Shown: piece by piece, positions 15,175-23,411 of the stretch
Layout: each line of letters opens with the position of its first letter
Position numbering within the stretch: the first letter of the stretch is position 1
Source: UBA6921 sp031363085
GTDB taxonomy: Bacteria; Pseudomonadota; Gammaproteobacteria; SG8-11
NCBI GenBank assembly: GCA_031363085.1
Contig: JANLTU010000084.1
Span: forward strand, 1 to 25,140
DNA length: 25,140 nucleotides
Direction: 5' to 3'
Made by a program: the position numbers and the translations under genes
Notes under the pieces: model-generated
Database searches by the model: none
What the model was told of the DNA's origin: nothing
The model's input: the letters and a program-made list of their open reading frames with translations, nothing else

Positions 15175-16329
15175 ATGACCACGCCGTTTTTTCCCAGCGT
15201 ACGAATCGAACCGACCGTAAGCGCCGCGACACTCAGCAAAACCCAGAAACAGTTCAATACTCTGGTCAAGAAGATCGAAGCACTCAAAGCGCAACTACTG
15301 GAGTGGCGCGATGACCTACCACGCCATAACGAACGCCTGCGGCGCGAATACGACCCCCTCTACGCAACCTACAACGCGCTGCGCTTCGAACTCGTCCAAC
15401 GGCTGGATCGCGCCTGCACCGAAAAGCGCATAACCAAAAATGAACGCAAAAAAATCCGGCAACTGATTCCCTCGATCACCGCCGAGCTGATGACCGAGCA
15501 GCCCAGCGATGCGGTCAAGTCCCTGCACGACAAATACAGCGACACCGGCTATGACGAACAAAACGAAGACGTCGACGACGCGGTGAAATCGATGATGGAA
15601 GACGTGTTCGGGTTTGAGATCGGCGCTGACGTCGATATCAATGACCCGGAACAACTGCGTGCCTTTCTGCAGCAACAGGCACGCTCCGAGCACGAGCGCC
15701 TCCAGCAACATCAACAGCAGTCCGACGCGCGCCGCGCCAAACGCAAGAAATCCGCCCGCCAGATCGACCAGGAACAGCAGCAAAAAACCGAAGCGGTGCA
15801 GGTGCACAAATCCCTGCAAGAAGTCTTTCGCAAACTGGTGACCGCGTTACACCCTGACCGGGCGCCGGATGACGCCGAGCGCGCACGCAGAACCGAACTG
15901 ATGCAGCGTGTAAACGTCGCTTACGAAAAGAAAGATTTGCTGCAATTGCTGGAGCTGCAAGTGCAAAGCGACCAAATCAGCAATAGTAATCTCAGCGCGC
16001 AGACCGACGAGCGGCTGAAGCAGTACAACAAACTGTTGAAAGAACAAAGCGAGACGCTCGCGCAGGCGCTTGCAGAAGCGCAGCTTCCGTTCCGCTTTCA
16101 GCTCGGCCTGCCGCCGTTCGTAACCTTGACGACCAAAATCGTTGTGGCGCAAATGGAGCAGGATATCCGCAGCCTCCAAGCCCGCATCGCCTCCATACAA
16201 CACGACCTGCGCCTGCTTGAAGATAGCACGCACCTGAAAGCCTGGCTGCGCGACGTGCAAATTTCAAAGGAGCCGGAGTTCGACGAATTTATGGATATGA
16301 TGTCAATGTCGCCGTTTGGGGCGAAGTGA
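15175..16329 (+). CDS. Coiled-coil J-domain-like protein
   Basis: 384 residues from ATG 15175 (an in-frame ATG at 15148 has no better signal; AGGA is ten bases before 15175). Most of the chain is charged helix, with coiled-coil-like stretches at about 20-50, 165-205, 275-300 and 325-350. Residues about 212-265 form a partial J-domain: EVFRKLVTALHPDRAPDD with the essential His-Pro-Asp at 226-228, then RVNVAYEKKDLLQLLELQ in place of helix IV. J-domains stimulate the ATPase of DnaK-type chaperones, so this is probably a DnaK co-chaperone with long scaffolding coils; the client is unknown. There are no zinc fingers or G/F region, so it is not DnaJ itself. A possible -10 TAAAAT is at 15118-15123. 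Confidence 0.8.
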   Translation: MTTPFFPSVRIEPTVSAATLSKTQKQFNTLVKKIEALKAQLLEWRDDLPRHNERLRREYDPLYATYNALRFELVQRLDRACTEKRITKNERKKIRQLIPSITAELMTEQPSDAVKSLHDKYSDTGYDEQNEDVDDAVKSMMEDVFGFEIGADVDINDPEQLRAFLQQQARSEHERLQQHQQQSDARRAKRKKSARQIDQEQQQKTEAVQVHKSLQEVFRKLVTALHPDRAPDDAERARRTELMQRVNVAYEKKDLLQLLELQVQSDQISNSNLSAQTDERLKQYNKLLKEQSETLAQALAEAQLPFRFQLGLPPFVTLTTKIVVAQMEQDIRSLQARIASIQHDLRLLEDSTHLKAWLRDVQISKEPEFDEFMDMMSMSPFGAK

Positions 16330-16362
16330 TCTCTGAAAGAGTTGCTTATAAATCACGCTGCC

Positions 16363-16391
16363 GTCGTCCGCCACCGATTTAGGCGGACGAC
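16363..16391. terminator. Bidirectional stem-loop between convergent genes
   Basis: GTCGTCCGCC (16363-16372) pairs perfectly with GGCGGACGAC (16382-16391) around a 9-base loop. It is placed 33 bases after the J-domain-like gene's stop and 57 bases beyond the stop of the convergent barrel gene. No strong T-run follows on either side, so termination may be inefficient or Rho-assisted. Confidence 0.5.
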
Positions 16392-16447
16392 AGCCACAAC
16401 TTACACGCAGAATGAATTAAATTTGAAACCGACCCTAATTTTATGCC

Positions 16448-17035
16448 TTAGTTGAAATAGCCGCGCACGATCACTTTGGCATAGGTCCCCGAGATATCGT
16501 GATCGTAGGGTAGGTAGGATCGCCCCCCATCGACCAGGTCGACGGAGCTACGCTGAAATGTAAATGCAGCATCGGCGGATATTGAAAAGCGCGGCGTAAA
16601 AAAATATTGCACGCCTAAGGTCGGCTCGTAGATCACTCCGGACTCGTCGTCTTGCCAAGACCCAGATGCATTGGTGCGGTCCGTGTGACCAGACAAGAAA
16701 CCAAATCTCATCCCCCAATAGGCTTCAACCTTGGCATCGTCGTCTACAGAACCGAGGGCAAAAATACCGATACCAAACACCGCAGTTTTGTTCTCTTCAT
16801 AAAAACCGTTGCCATTGGAGTAGCCACGAATATTGTCGTAGTAGTAATACATCGGCTCCACCATCAGGCCATTCAATCGCATCGGAAAGTAAATCGAGTT
16901 TACGTTCGTGCTCACCCCCACTCCAAATTGCTGGCGCTCGTCCGCTGACGTGCTGGCGGTGTAAAACGCAAGCAAACATGTGGCGCCTGCGAGTGTTACG
17001 GCAGCTAGAGTATTTCGTGTGTGTGCTACGTTCAT
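16448..17035 (-). CDS. Predicted outer-membrane beta-barrel protein, ~195 aa
   Basis: 195 residues from ATG 17035, with AAGGGGAC as ribosome binding site. A signal peptide (TLAAVTLAGATCLLAFYTAS to TSADE) leads into a small barrel of alternating hydrophobic strands: QFGVGVSTNVNSIYFPMRLN, LMVEPMYYYYDNIRG, YWGMRFGFLSG, EPTLGVQYFFTPRFSISADA, and a final strand ending TYAKVIVRGYFN with the terminal aromatic that BAM recognises. The size and pattern resemble eight-stranded OmpW/OprF-like or OmpA-beta-barrel proteins. No specific family is recognised and no enzymatic motif is seen. It is monocistronic or downstream of the Gly/Cys-tail gene (130-bp gap). Confidence 0.65.
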   Translation of the reverse strand: MNVAHTRNTLAAVTLAGATCLLAFYTASTSADERQQFGVGVSTNVNSIYFPMRLNGLMVEPMYYYYDNIRGYSNGNGFYEENKTAVFGIGIFALGSVDDDAKVEAYWGMRFGFLSGHTDRTNASGSWQDDESGVIYEPTLGVQYFFTPRFSISADAAFTFQRSSVDLVDGGRSYLPYDHDISGTYAKVIVRGYFN

Positions 17036-17164
17036 ATTGTCCCCTTATGTGTATAGATGAAGTGCGAAAGCTTGTTGTGCACTCGTTTAGTTACCTGTTT
17101 TTACTTGATGACTTTTCAAAACAGAGATGTTCTCCCAACGGGGTATGGTCACGTGTGGGTATAC

Positions 17165-18097
17165 CTAACCACCACAGCCACCCCCACAGCCACCCCCACA
17201 ACCGCCGCCTCCTCCGTCACCTCCACCACATCCCCCGCTGTCACCATTATTACGCGCCTTCCAAACACGCGAGTTGCAGTATCCGCACTGGTATTCGTCC
17301 CACGGTCTGGCGTCATCGCGCGTTTCGGTGACACCGGTTGTTGATAATGTGTTGAACCGTCGGCAGGCCATACAACGATTTTCGAGCAGCAGTGCGATTA
17401 ATCCGGCAACCAATGCGCCGACCAGTAAACAAGCAACCAACCCAAAAAAAACATTTACTCTGCCTGCGTTATTCGCCGCGCTCGCGGCAAACAAGGGAGC
17501 TGCCGCACCTAACGCAGTCGTCAACACGCCCAGGGCCATCAGCCAAGGTTTGGCACGCACCCCCGCCCGCCCGCCGCGTGGTTTACGAATAACCCAATGG
17601 CGCCGTGTATTGATTCTTTGGAAAAACAGAATGTCGCGAAATCGATTTGCCGGATCGGCCCAGATATCGACGGGCGGCGCTTGCCCAAACACACGACGGT
17701 AGGCCGTAATCGCAGCGAAATACCAACCATCAAATTTTTGTAGTTCCGCACCGCCTCCGTGTGTCGGCATGTGATGCAACGGTCGACCGATCACGTCCCG
17801 ACACAAACGCTCCCAGTAGGATCGGGTATAGGTCAGGTGCAGGTGCCAGGCTTGATCAACTTGATCCGACGGCGTGACGGGGTGGCCTGCGATGGCGAGC
17901 AGAAATACAAAACGCTTGTACTCATGGATTACTCGTGCGGAATATTTTGCAGACCAGCCGTTTTCAAGCGCCAAGCGCTGCGCAAAGGTCAACTCTGCGG
18001 GCCGGTCGTCGATCTCAAAGCGCATGATGCGTTGATAAAGAGCGTGCTGCGGTTCATCAAGGTGCGGCTCGGCCAAGTCATCGGTTAATTTATTCAC
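17165..18097 (-). CDS. Membrane protein with GRDP-like N-terminus, zinc ribbon and Gly/Cys tail
   Basis: 310 residues from a GTG at 18097, with AAGGGGGG about six bases upstream. The N-terminal half (residues about 35-135) resembles glycine-rich-domain-like proteins: YKRFVFLLAIAGHPVTPSDQ followed by VDQAWHLHLTYTRSYWERLC and LHHMPTHGGG. Two membrane helices follow (about 185-207 and 217-238). A cytosolic or external zinc ribbon comes next, CMAC (242-245) paired with CGYC (271-274). The last 24 residues are GGCGGGDGGGGGCGGGCGGG-type, nearly pure Gly with four Cys. Similar tails occur in TIGR04222-type bacterial membrane proteins of unknown function. An 18-bp palindrome lies about 90 bp upstream (18189-18206), shared with the symporter gene. 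Confidence 0.75.
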   Translation of the reverse strand: MNKLTDDLAEPHLDEPQHALYQRIMRFEIDDRPAELTFAQRLALENGWSAKYSARVIHEYKRFVFLLAIAGHPVTPSDQVDQAWHLHLTYTRSYWERLCRDVIGRPLHHMPTHGGGAELQKFDGWYFAAITAYRRVFGQAPPVDIWADPANRFRDILFFQRINTRRHWVIRKPRGGRAGVRAKPWLMALGVLTTALGAAAPLFAASAANNAGRVNVFFGLVACLLVGALVAGLIALLLENRCMACRRFNTLSTTGVTETRDDARPWDEYQCGYCNSRVWKARNNGDSGGCGGGDGGGGGCGGGCGGGCGG

Positions 18098-18188
18098 AGA
18101 CGCCCCCCTTACATGGAACCGACTGTATTCAATTTAAATTGTCACACTTTGTCGCCTTTGGAAAAATTCGCACGATTACCGGAACTCG

Positions 18189-18206
18189 CTACGTAAAACT
18201 ACGCAG
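18189..18206 (-). promoter_or_regulatory. Palindromic operator-like site, copy 1
   Basis: On the minus strand the site reads CTGCGTAGTTTTACGTAG. It matches the copy at 19613-19630 (CTGCGTAGTTCTACGCAG) at 16 of 18 positions. It lies 92 bp upstream of the Gly/Cys-tail gene start and just past the end of the symporter gene. The symmetric TACG core is like sites of NarL/LuxR-type response regulators, one of which is encoded at 19821. Confidence 0.5.
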
Positions 18207-18225
18207 GCAACGCGCACGCACCGCA

Positions 18226-19497
18226 TCAACACCGGGTCTTTTGCCAGCGACTCACGGCGGCGGCGGCGATGCCATTGCCCAACACATTGGTGGCGCTGCG
18301 CCCCATGTCCAACACTTGATCGATGCCCAGCAGCAGCAATAGACCGGCTTCGGGGATATGAAACATCGCCAGCGTGGAGGCAATGACGGTCAGCGACGCG
18401 CGCGGCACGCCGGCCACGCCCTTACTGGTAAACAACAGCACCAGCAACATCACGCCCTGCTCGCCGAACGTCATGTCAATACCGTACGCATGCGTGATGA
18501 AGAGAACGGAAAACATCAGGTACAGCATGCTGCCGTTCAAGTTGAGCGAATAACCCAGCGGCAGCACGAAACGGCAGACTTTTTCGTCGCAGCCGAAGCG
18601 TTCCAGTTGCTGCAACAGTTTGGGATACGCGCTCTCGCTGCTGGCCGTACCGAAGGCCAGCAGCACCGGTTCGCGAAGGTGACGCAGCAAAGACCCCAGA
18701 TCGCGCCGTAAAAAAACATAGCCGGCCAAACCCAGCACACACCACAACAGCAACAAGCCCAGATAGAACTCGCCGATGAGCTTGCCGTAGGACGACAACA
18801 TGCCCATGCCGTGCTGCGCCAGCACCGAGGCGCTGGCCGAAAATACCGCCACCGGCGCGTAGCGCATCACATAACCGGTGATTTTCAACATGACGTGAGT
18901 GAGCGCATCCAGTGCCTTAACCAGCGGCTGAGCGGTGTCGCCGAGCGCAGCGCAGGCCACGCCAAAGAACATCGCAAACACCACGATTTGCAAAACTTCG
19001 TTCGCGGCCATCGCCTCGATAATGCTTTTTGGAAACACGTGCGCGACAAAATTACCCAGCGTCGGCACGGCGGCGGGAACACCGGTCGCGGTGCCGTCGG
19101 CGGGCAACATCAAGCGCAACGAAGTGCCTGGTTCAAACAGATTCGCCAGCAGCATGCCCAAGAGCAGGCTCACTATTGAAGCGCTTAGAAACCACAGTAT
19201 CGCCCGGGCGCCGATCCGCCCCAGCGTTTGCATCGTGCCTATTTTTGTCATGCCCACAACCAGCGTCGCAAACACCAACGGAGCAATGATCATTTTTATC
19301 AGCCGGAAAAAAATCTCGGCCAGAAGATTGAGCAGCGCGATGATCCGCGCCAGCAGGGAAGACGGATCAGAGGTGCCCTGATCCGCGAGAACCAGATTCA
19401 GCACGCCGCCCACCACCACACCTAACACGATGGCGAGTACGACGAATAACATCGGTCGGTTCGTTTTATACGACGGATTTAACGCTTGCGCGGTCAT
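18226..19497 (-). CDS. Dicarboxylate/amino acid:cation symporter (DctA/GltP family)
   Basis: 423 residues, the usual length for the DAACS (SLC1-like) family. About eight membrane helices and two re-entrant loops are visible. The signature regions are present: the first re-entrant loop FGTASSESAYPKLLQQL, the GYSLNLNGSMLYL helix (NxDG-like region, here Asn in place of Asp), and the C-terminal DQVLDMGRSATNVLGNGIAA. The protein imports C4-dicarboxylates or acidic amino acids with H+ or Na+. The choice between succinate (DctA) and glutamate/aspartate (GltP) cannot be made safely, so no symbol is given. Start is ATG 19497 with a poor ribosome site. It is divergent from an orphan response regulator, and a perfect 18-bp palindrome stands 116 bp upstream. 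Confidence 0.93.
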   Translation of the reverse strand: MTAQALNPSYKTNRPMLFVVLAIVLGVVVGGVLNLVLADQGTSDPSSLLARIIALLNLLAEIFFRLIKMIIAPLVFATLVVGMTKIGTMQTLGRIGARAILWFLSASIVSLLLGMLLANLFEPGTSLRLMLPADGTATGVPAAVPTLGNFVAHVFPKSIIEAMAANEVLQIVVFAMFFGVACAALGDTAQPLVKALDALTHVMLKITGYVMRYAPVAVFSASASVLAQHGMGMLSSYGKLIGEFYLGLLLLWCVLGLAGYVFLRRDLGSLLRHLREPVLLAFGTASSESAYPKLLQQLERFGCDEKVCRFVLPLGYSLNLNGSMLYLMFSVLFITHAYGIDMTFGEQGVMLLVLLFTSKGVAGVPRASLTVIASTLAMFHIPEAGLLLLLGIDQVLDMGRSATNVLGNGIAAAAVSRWQKTRC

Positions 19498-19612
19498 CGA
19501 CGCGACCCCTCATATTTATGATGTCACGACCGCCCCCGGCAAGCACGGTTGCTCACTGCTACTATTTTCCATTTTCAAGTGTATCGACATCGGCAGCATT
19601 ACCGAAGCGCGC

Positions 19613-19630
19613 CTGCGTAGAACTACGCAG
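19613..19630. promoter_or_regulatory. Palindromic operator-like site, copy 2
   Basis: CTGCGTAG-AA-CTACGCAG, a perfect 8-bp inverted repeat with a 2-base centre. It lies in the 323-bp space between the divergent symporter and response-regulator genes, where I see no convincing gene. It is the best conserved of two near-identical sites in the window (other copy 18189-18206) and a good candidate binding site for the NarL-type regulator encoded next to it. Confidence 0.6.
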
Positions 19631-19820
19631 TGCAGCTTGCCGCGCGCGATAGCGGTTGCGTTTATTCCTGTTGGTCGAGGTAAGATTGGGATCACGACAC
19701 GGACAGCGCGCCATGCACATCGAACACGACATCTTAAGAGTTCTTTGTTTTGACATTAATGCTTGCGGCGCGCGCGATCAGCGCACTGGTGCGGCGTCAT
19801 ATGATCAGTAGCACCTGACC

Positions 19821-20459
19821 ATGCCGCTTGCCGCCTCGCCCAAAGCGCTCATCCGGCTGGTGATCGTCGATGATCACCCGCTGGTGCGCGACGGATTGCG
19901 CGCACGCCTGGAGGCGGTGCCACACTTTGAAGTGATCGGCGAAGCCGGCAGTGGCGCCGAAGCTCTGGCCTTGGCGGAATGCACGCCGGAGCTGATGCTG
20001 GTGGACATCGGCATGAAGGACATGAGCGGCATCCGCCTGACCGAGGAGTTAGGGCGGCGCCATCCGACGGTGCGCGTGTTGATTCTCAGCATGTATGACA
20101 ACGCGGAATACGTCGCCGGCGCGATCCGGGCCGGCGCGCGTGGCTATGTGCTGAAAGACGCCAGTTCGCAGGAAATCATCGCCGCAATTGAAGCCGTCGC
20201 CGCCGGCGGCACCTATTACAGCGCACCGCTCGCACGCGCCTTGGTCGAACCACCGCCGGTCGATAACCTGACCGAGCGGGAACGTGAAGTACTGATTCAA
20301 CTTGCGCAAGGTCTCGATAATAAGACCATCGCCCGCCGGCTCAATATCAGTGTGCGCACCATCGAAACCCACCGGCTGAGCCTGCGCCGCAAGCTGGGCA
20401 TTGAAGGCGCGGTGGGGTTGGCCAAGTACGCTATAAAACGCGGCCTGATCAGCCAGTAG
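19821..20459 (+). CDS. NarL/FixJ-family two-component response regulator
   Basis: 212 residues from ATG 19821. The receiver domain (about 11-130) has the acidic pair Asp17-Asp18 (IVDDHP), the phosphoacceptor Asp62 (LMLVDIGMKDMSG), the Ser90 switch (VLILSMYD) and Lys112 (VLKDAS). The output domain (about 148-205) is a LuxR-type helix-turn-helix: LTEREREVLIQLAQGLDNKT then ISVRTIETHRLSLRRKLG. Phosphorylation by a sensor kinase would promote dimer binding to palindromic DNA. No kinase gene is present in the window, so it is an orphan here. It is divergent from the symporter gene, with a perfect palindrome between them. It is convergent with mgtE, leaving only 21 bases between the stop codons. Confidence 0.95.
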   Translation: MPLAASPKALIRLVIVDDHPLVRDGLRARLEAVPHFEVIGEAGSGAEALALAECTPELMLVDIGMKDMSGIRLTEELGRRHPTVRVLILSMYDNAEYVAGAIRAGARGYVLKDASSQEIIAAIEAVAAGGTYYSAPLARALVEPPPVDNLTEREREVLIQLAQGLDNKTIARRLNISVRTIETHRLSLRRKLGIEGAVGLAKYAIKRGLISQ

Positions 20460-20480
20460 AATGTCTTGACCCGCGCCCCA

Positions 20481-21923
20481 TCAAACCAGAAACAGCGTCG
20501 CCAATCCCAAAAATATAAAGAATCCGCCGCTGTCGGTGATGGCGGTCAGCAGCACGCTCAGGCCCTCGGCGGGATCACGCCCGACTTTGTGCATCGCAAG
20601 CGGAATTGAGATGCCGACAAATGCGGCGAGCAACAAGTTCAATACCACCGCTGCCCAGATCACCAAACCCAGTTGCAGGTTGCTGTACAGATAGAATGCA
20701 AGCGCACCGACTACGCCGCCGAACACCAAGCCGTTGAGCAGACTGATACTGAATTCCTTGGAGATCAAACGACGCGCATTGTTTGAGGTGATCTGACCCA
20801 AGGCCAGTGCGCGCACGATCAAGGTGCCGGTTTGATTGCCCGAGTTGCCGCCGATGCCCGCGACAATCGGCATCAGCGCGGCGAGTGCCACCAGTTTTTC
20901 AATGCTGCCCTCGAACGCGCCGATGACGCGCGAGGCGATGAACGCCGTGACCAAATTGACTCCAAGCCACATCCAGCGGTTTTTGGCCGCTTTCCACACC
21001 GAGGCGAACAGGTCTTCTTCTTCGCGCAACCCCGCAATGCTTAACATTTCACTGTCGGATTCTTCGCGGATGTAGTCCAACACCGCGTCGACACTGATGC
21101 GCCCGACCAGCCGGTTGTCGGCATCAACCACCGGCGCCGTCACCAAGTCGTAACGTTCGAAGGCTTGTGCGGCGCCGGCGGCGTCGTCTTCCGGATGAAA
21201 CACCGTGACATCGGTATCCATCATCGCGCCCACCACCGCATCCGGATCCTGCACCAGCACTTTATTGACCGACAACACGCCGTGCAGCACGTTGTTCTTG
21301 TCCACCACAAACAGCTTGTCGGTATGATCGGGCAGCTCGCCCAAACGCCGCAGATAACGCAACACCACTTCCAGTGTGATGTCGGCGCGGATCATCACCA
21401 TGTCGAAGTCCATCAGCGCGCCAACGGTCTCTTCGTCGTACGACAACGCCGATTGCAGGCGTGCGCGATTTTGCTCGTCGAGCGAACGCAGCACGTCTTG
21501 AACGACGTCCTGCGGCAGGTCGGGGGCGAGGTCGGCGATTTCTTCGGTGTCGAGACTTTCGGCGGCGGCCAGCAACTCGGCGCGATCCATGTTCTCGATC
21601 AGCATCTCGCGCACGGCGTCGGAAACTTCCAGCAAGATTTCGCCGTCGCGCTCCGCCTTCACCAAGTCCCACACGACCAGACGCTGCTCACGCGGCAAGG
21701 CTTCGAGAATGTAGGCGACGTCAGCCGGATGCATCTGGTCGAGCTTGTGGTGCAGCTCGGTCAGATTCTGCTTGTGCACCAGGGTTTCAACGAGGTCATG
21801 GCGGGGCATGTCTTGCCGATGCACCAGCTCTTCGACCAGCTTGTGCTTGTTCAGCAGCACGAGCACCTGCTGCAAATTTTCAGCGGCGCTGTCGAGTGGT
21901 TTGATTTCTTCGCTTTCGGCCAT
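20481..21923 (-). CDS. mgtE: MgtE-type magnesium transporter
   Basis: 480 residues from ATG 21923; the frame is open to 22049 with an alternative ATG at 21938, but MAESEEIKPLDSAAENLQQV gives the usual family length. The order is standard: an N-terminal superhelical domain (about 20-150, including LDQMHPADVAYILEALP), two CBS domains (about 170-290) that sense Mg2+, a plug helix (about 292-312), and five membrane helices (about 315-480). The pore region carries PIVAGIGGNSGNQT (352-365) and TAITDSGGFF (460-469), with Asp464 matching the Mg2+-binding Asp432 of Thermus MgtE. It lets Mg2+ enter down its gradient and closes when cytosolic Mg2+ is high. It is divergent from the patatin gene, with 147 bp between. 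Confidence 0.95.
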   Translation of the reverse strand: MAESEEIKPLDSAAENLQQVLVLLNKHKLVEELVHRQDMPRHDLVETLVHKQNLTELHHKLDQMHPADVAYILEALPREQRLVVWDLVKAERDGEILLEVSDAVREMLIENMDRAELLAAAESLDTEEIADLAPDLPQDVVQDVLRSLDEQNRARLQSALSYDEETVGALMDFDMVMIRADITLEVVLRYLRRLGELPDHTDKLFVVDKNNVLHGVLSVNKVLVQDPDAVVGAMMDTDVTVFHPEDDAAGAAQAFERYDLVTAPVVDADNRLVGRISVDAVLDYIREESDSEMLSIAGLREEEDLFASVWKAAKNRWMWLGVNLVTAFIASRVIGAFEGSIEKLVALAALMPIVAGIGGNSGNQTGTLIVRALALGQITSNNARRLISKEFSISLLNGLVFGGVVGALAFYLYSNLQLGLVIWAAVVLNLLLAAFVGISIPLAMHKVGRDPAEGLSVLLTAITDSGGFFIFLGLATLFLV

Positions 21924-22070
21924 GACAACTCGATCCATCTCGCACGAGGCAGCGCATTCTAAAAAACAAATGCGGGCGGGGTCCACGTTTATCTCTTCAG
22001 CGCAGGTGCCCAGAGCCGATAAAACGCACAGATTACTCGGGTCGATCACCGTGACGATGGCGATGTGCGC

Positions 22071-23252
22071 ATGAATTCAGTAAAAATTCCCCCACCGCTG
22101 GTCGGCCTGATCCTGGCCGGCGGCGGCGCACGTGCTGCGTATCAGGTGGGGGTGCTCAAAGCCATCGCGGACATGCTGCCGCCCAATGCGCCCAATCCAT
22201 TTCCGATTATTTGCGGCACTTCGGCCGGCGCGATCAACGGCGCGGCCCTGGCCATCGACGCGCAGCGCTTTCAATACGCGGTACGCCGGCTGACGCGCGT
22301 ATGGCAAAATTTTCGTGTCGAGCATGTGTTTCGCGCCGACGCCCTGGGCATTGCTGCCAGCGGCATACACTGGCTGGCGGCATTCCTGGCCGGCGGGCTG
22401 GGACGCTTTAATCCGCACGCCCTGCTGGACCGCGAACCGCTCGAACATCTGCTGCGCCGCCACATGCCCTGCCACCTGATTCAAAACTCCATCGACGCAG
22501 GCGTGCTGCGCGCGTTCAGCGTCACTGCGGCCGGCTATACCTCAGGCCAATCCGTGACATTTTATCAAGGCGTCGAGGGCATTGAGCCCTGGACGCGCGC
22601 GCGGCGCATCGGAGTGGCGGCGCGCATTACGCAGCGTCACCTGATGGCTTCATCGGCGATTCCGTTCATTTTTCCCGGCGTGAAACTCGGCCGCGAATAC
22701 TACGGCGACGGCTCGCTGCGCCAGATCGCTCCGATCAGCCCGGCGCTGCACCTGGGCGCGGAACGACTGCTGGTGATCGGCGTGCGCCAGGAACGCAATG
22801 GCGAACCGGCTAAATCCGCTTCGATGGGTTACCCATCGCTGGCTGAGCTGGGCGGTTACGTGCTTGACAGTATTTTCCTCGACGGGCTGGAAATCGACCT
22901 GGAACGTTTAACGCGCGTCAACAAAACCATCAGTCTGATTCCGTCGCATCACCTGGAAGAGGCACAGGTCAGCTTGCGCCCGGTGGATGTGCTGGTTATT
23001 TCACCCAGCGAAGACATGAATCGCATCGCCGGCCGGCATGCGCTGGAATTACCGCGCCCGGTGCGCTTGCTGCTGCGCGGCCTGGGCGCCATGAAACGGC
23101 GTGGATCGAGCCTGGTGAGTTACCTGCTGTTCGAAACCGGCTACACGCGCGCGTTGATGGACCTGGGCCACAAAGACACGCTCAAACGCAAACACGAAGT
23201 GCTGCGCTTTCTGGGGTATGGCGCTGCGCAGCCGCCGGAAGCAAAACCATAA
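22071..23252 (+). CDS. Patatin-like phospholipase family protein
   Basis: 393 residues from ATG 22071 (a GTG two codons earlier is less likely). The patatin hydrolase fold is clear: oxyanion-hole loop LILAGGGARAAYQVGVLKAI (13-32), nucleophile elbow GTSAGAING with Ser51, and the catalytic Asp213 in YYGDGSLRQIAPISPA, where the usual DGG/DGA is DGS. These give a Ser-Asp dyad that hydrolyses acyl esters of phospholipids. There is no signal peptide or membrane helix, so it is cytosolic or peripheral. A C-terminal region (about 290-393) with ISPSEDMNRIA and LLFETGYTRALMDLGHKDTL is typical of the RssA/YchK-like proteobacterial group with about 390 residues. It ends next to a MITE-like element. Confidence 0.9.
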   Translation: MNSVKIPPPLVGLILAGGGARAAYQVGVLKAIADMLPPNAPNPFPIICGTSAGAINGAALAIDAQRFQYAVRRLTRVWQNFRVEHVFRADALGIAASGIHWLAAFLAGGLGRFNPHALLDREPLEHLLRRHMPCHLIQNSIDAGVLRAFSVTAAGYTSGQSVTFYQGVEGIEPWTRARRIGVAARITQRHLMASSAIPFIFPGVKLGREYYGDGSLRQIAPISPALHLGAERLLVIGVRQERNGEPAKSASMGYPSLAELGGYVLDSIFLDGLEIDLERLTRVNKTISLIPSHHLEEAQVSLRPVDVLVISPSEDMNRIAGRHALELPRPVRLLLRGLGAMKRRGSSLVSYLLFETGYTRALMDLGHKDTLKRKHEVLRFLGYGAAQPPEAKP

Positions 23253-23258
23253 GCCTGA

Positions 23259-23411
23259 GCGCTTAGAGCCTGTTCAAGATCTCCGTGGAGGGATGCAGCG
23301 CAGGGCAAAATCGTACTCAAAAACACAGCCTACACGCAGTAGTGTGAATATTTTGAGTTCGACTTTAACGCCGCAATGCGCCCGCCAGGTAGATCTTGCA
23401 CAGGCGCTTAG
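23259..23411. mobile_element. MITE-like element with 8-bp direct flanks
   Basis: GCGCTTAG occurs at 23259-23266 and again at 23404-23411, flanking a 137-bp insert. Its ends are terminal inverted repeats: GCCTGTTCAAGATCT (23268-23282) against AGATCTTGCACAGGC (23391-23405), 14 of 15 matching. The last two bases of the right repeat overlap the flank, so the exact ends are uncertain by two bases. An inner pair, ACTCAAAA (23315-23322) and TTTTGAGT (23351-23358), continues the symmetry around a 28-base loop. There is no ORF of a transposase. The insert lies between the convergent patatin and TfoX genes, and the right flank supplies the TfoX stop codon. Confidence 0.75.

Noticed and set aside
17165..17240. 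Short GC-rich tandem repeats (CCACAGCCACCCC type) taken at first for a CRISPR-like or VNTR array
   Set aside because: They are the coding sequence of the Gly/Cys tail in frame; there are no spacers.
19562..19756. Minus-strand 64-codon frame with a Cys cluster (CSMCMARCPC) upstream of the symporter
   Set aside because: No ribosome binding site, basic low-complexity composition, and the frame runs through the palindromic site at 19613-19630; it is more likely intergenic regulatory DNA.
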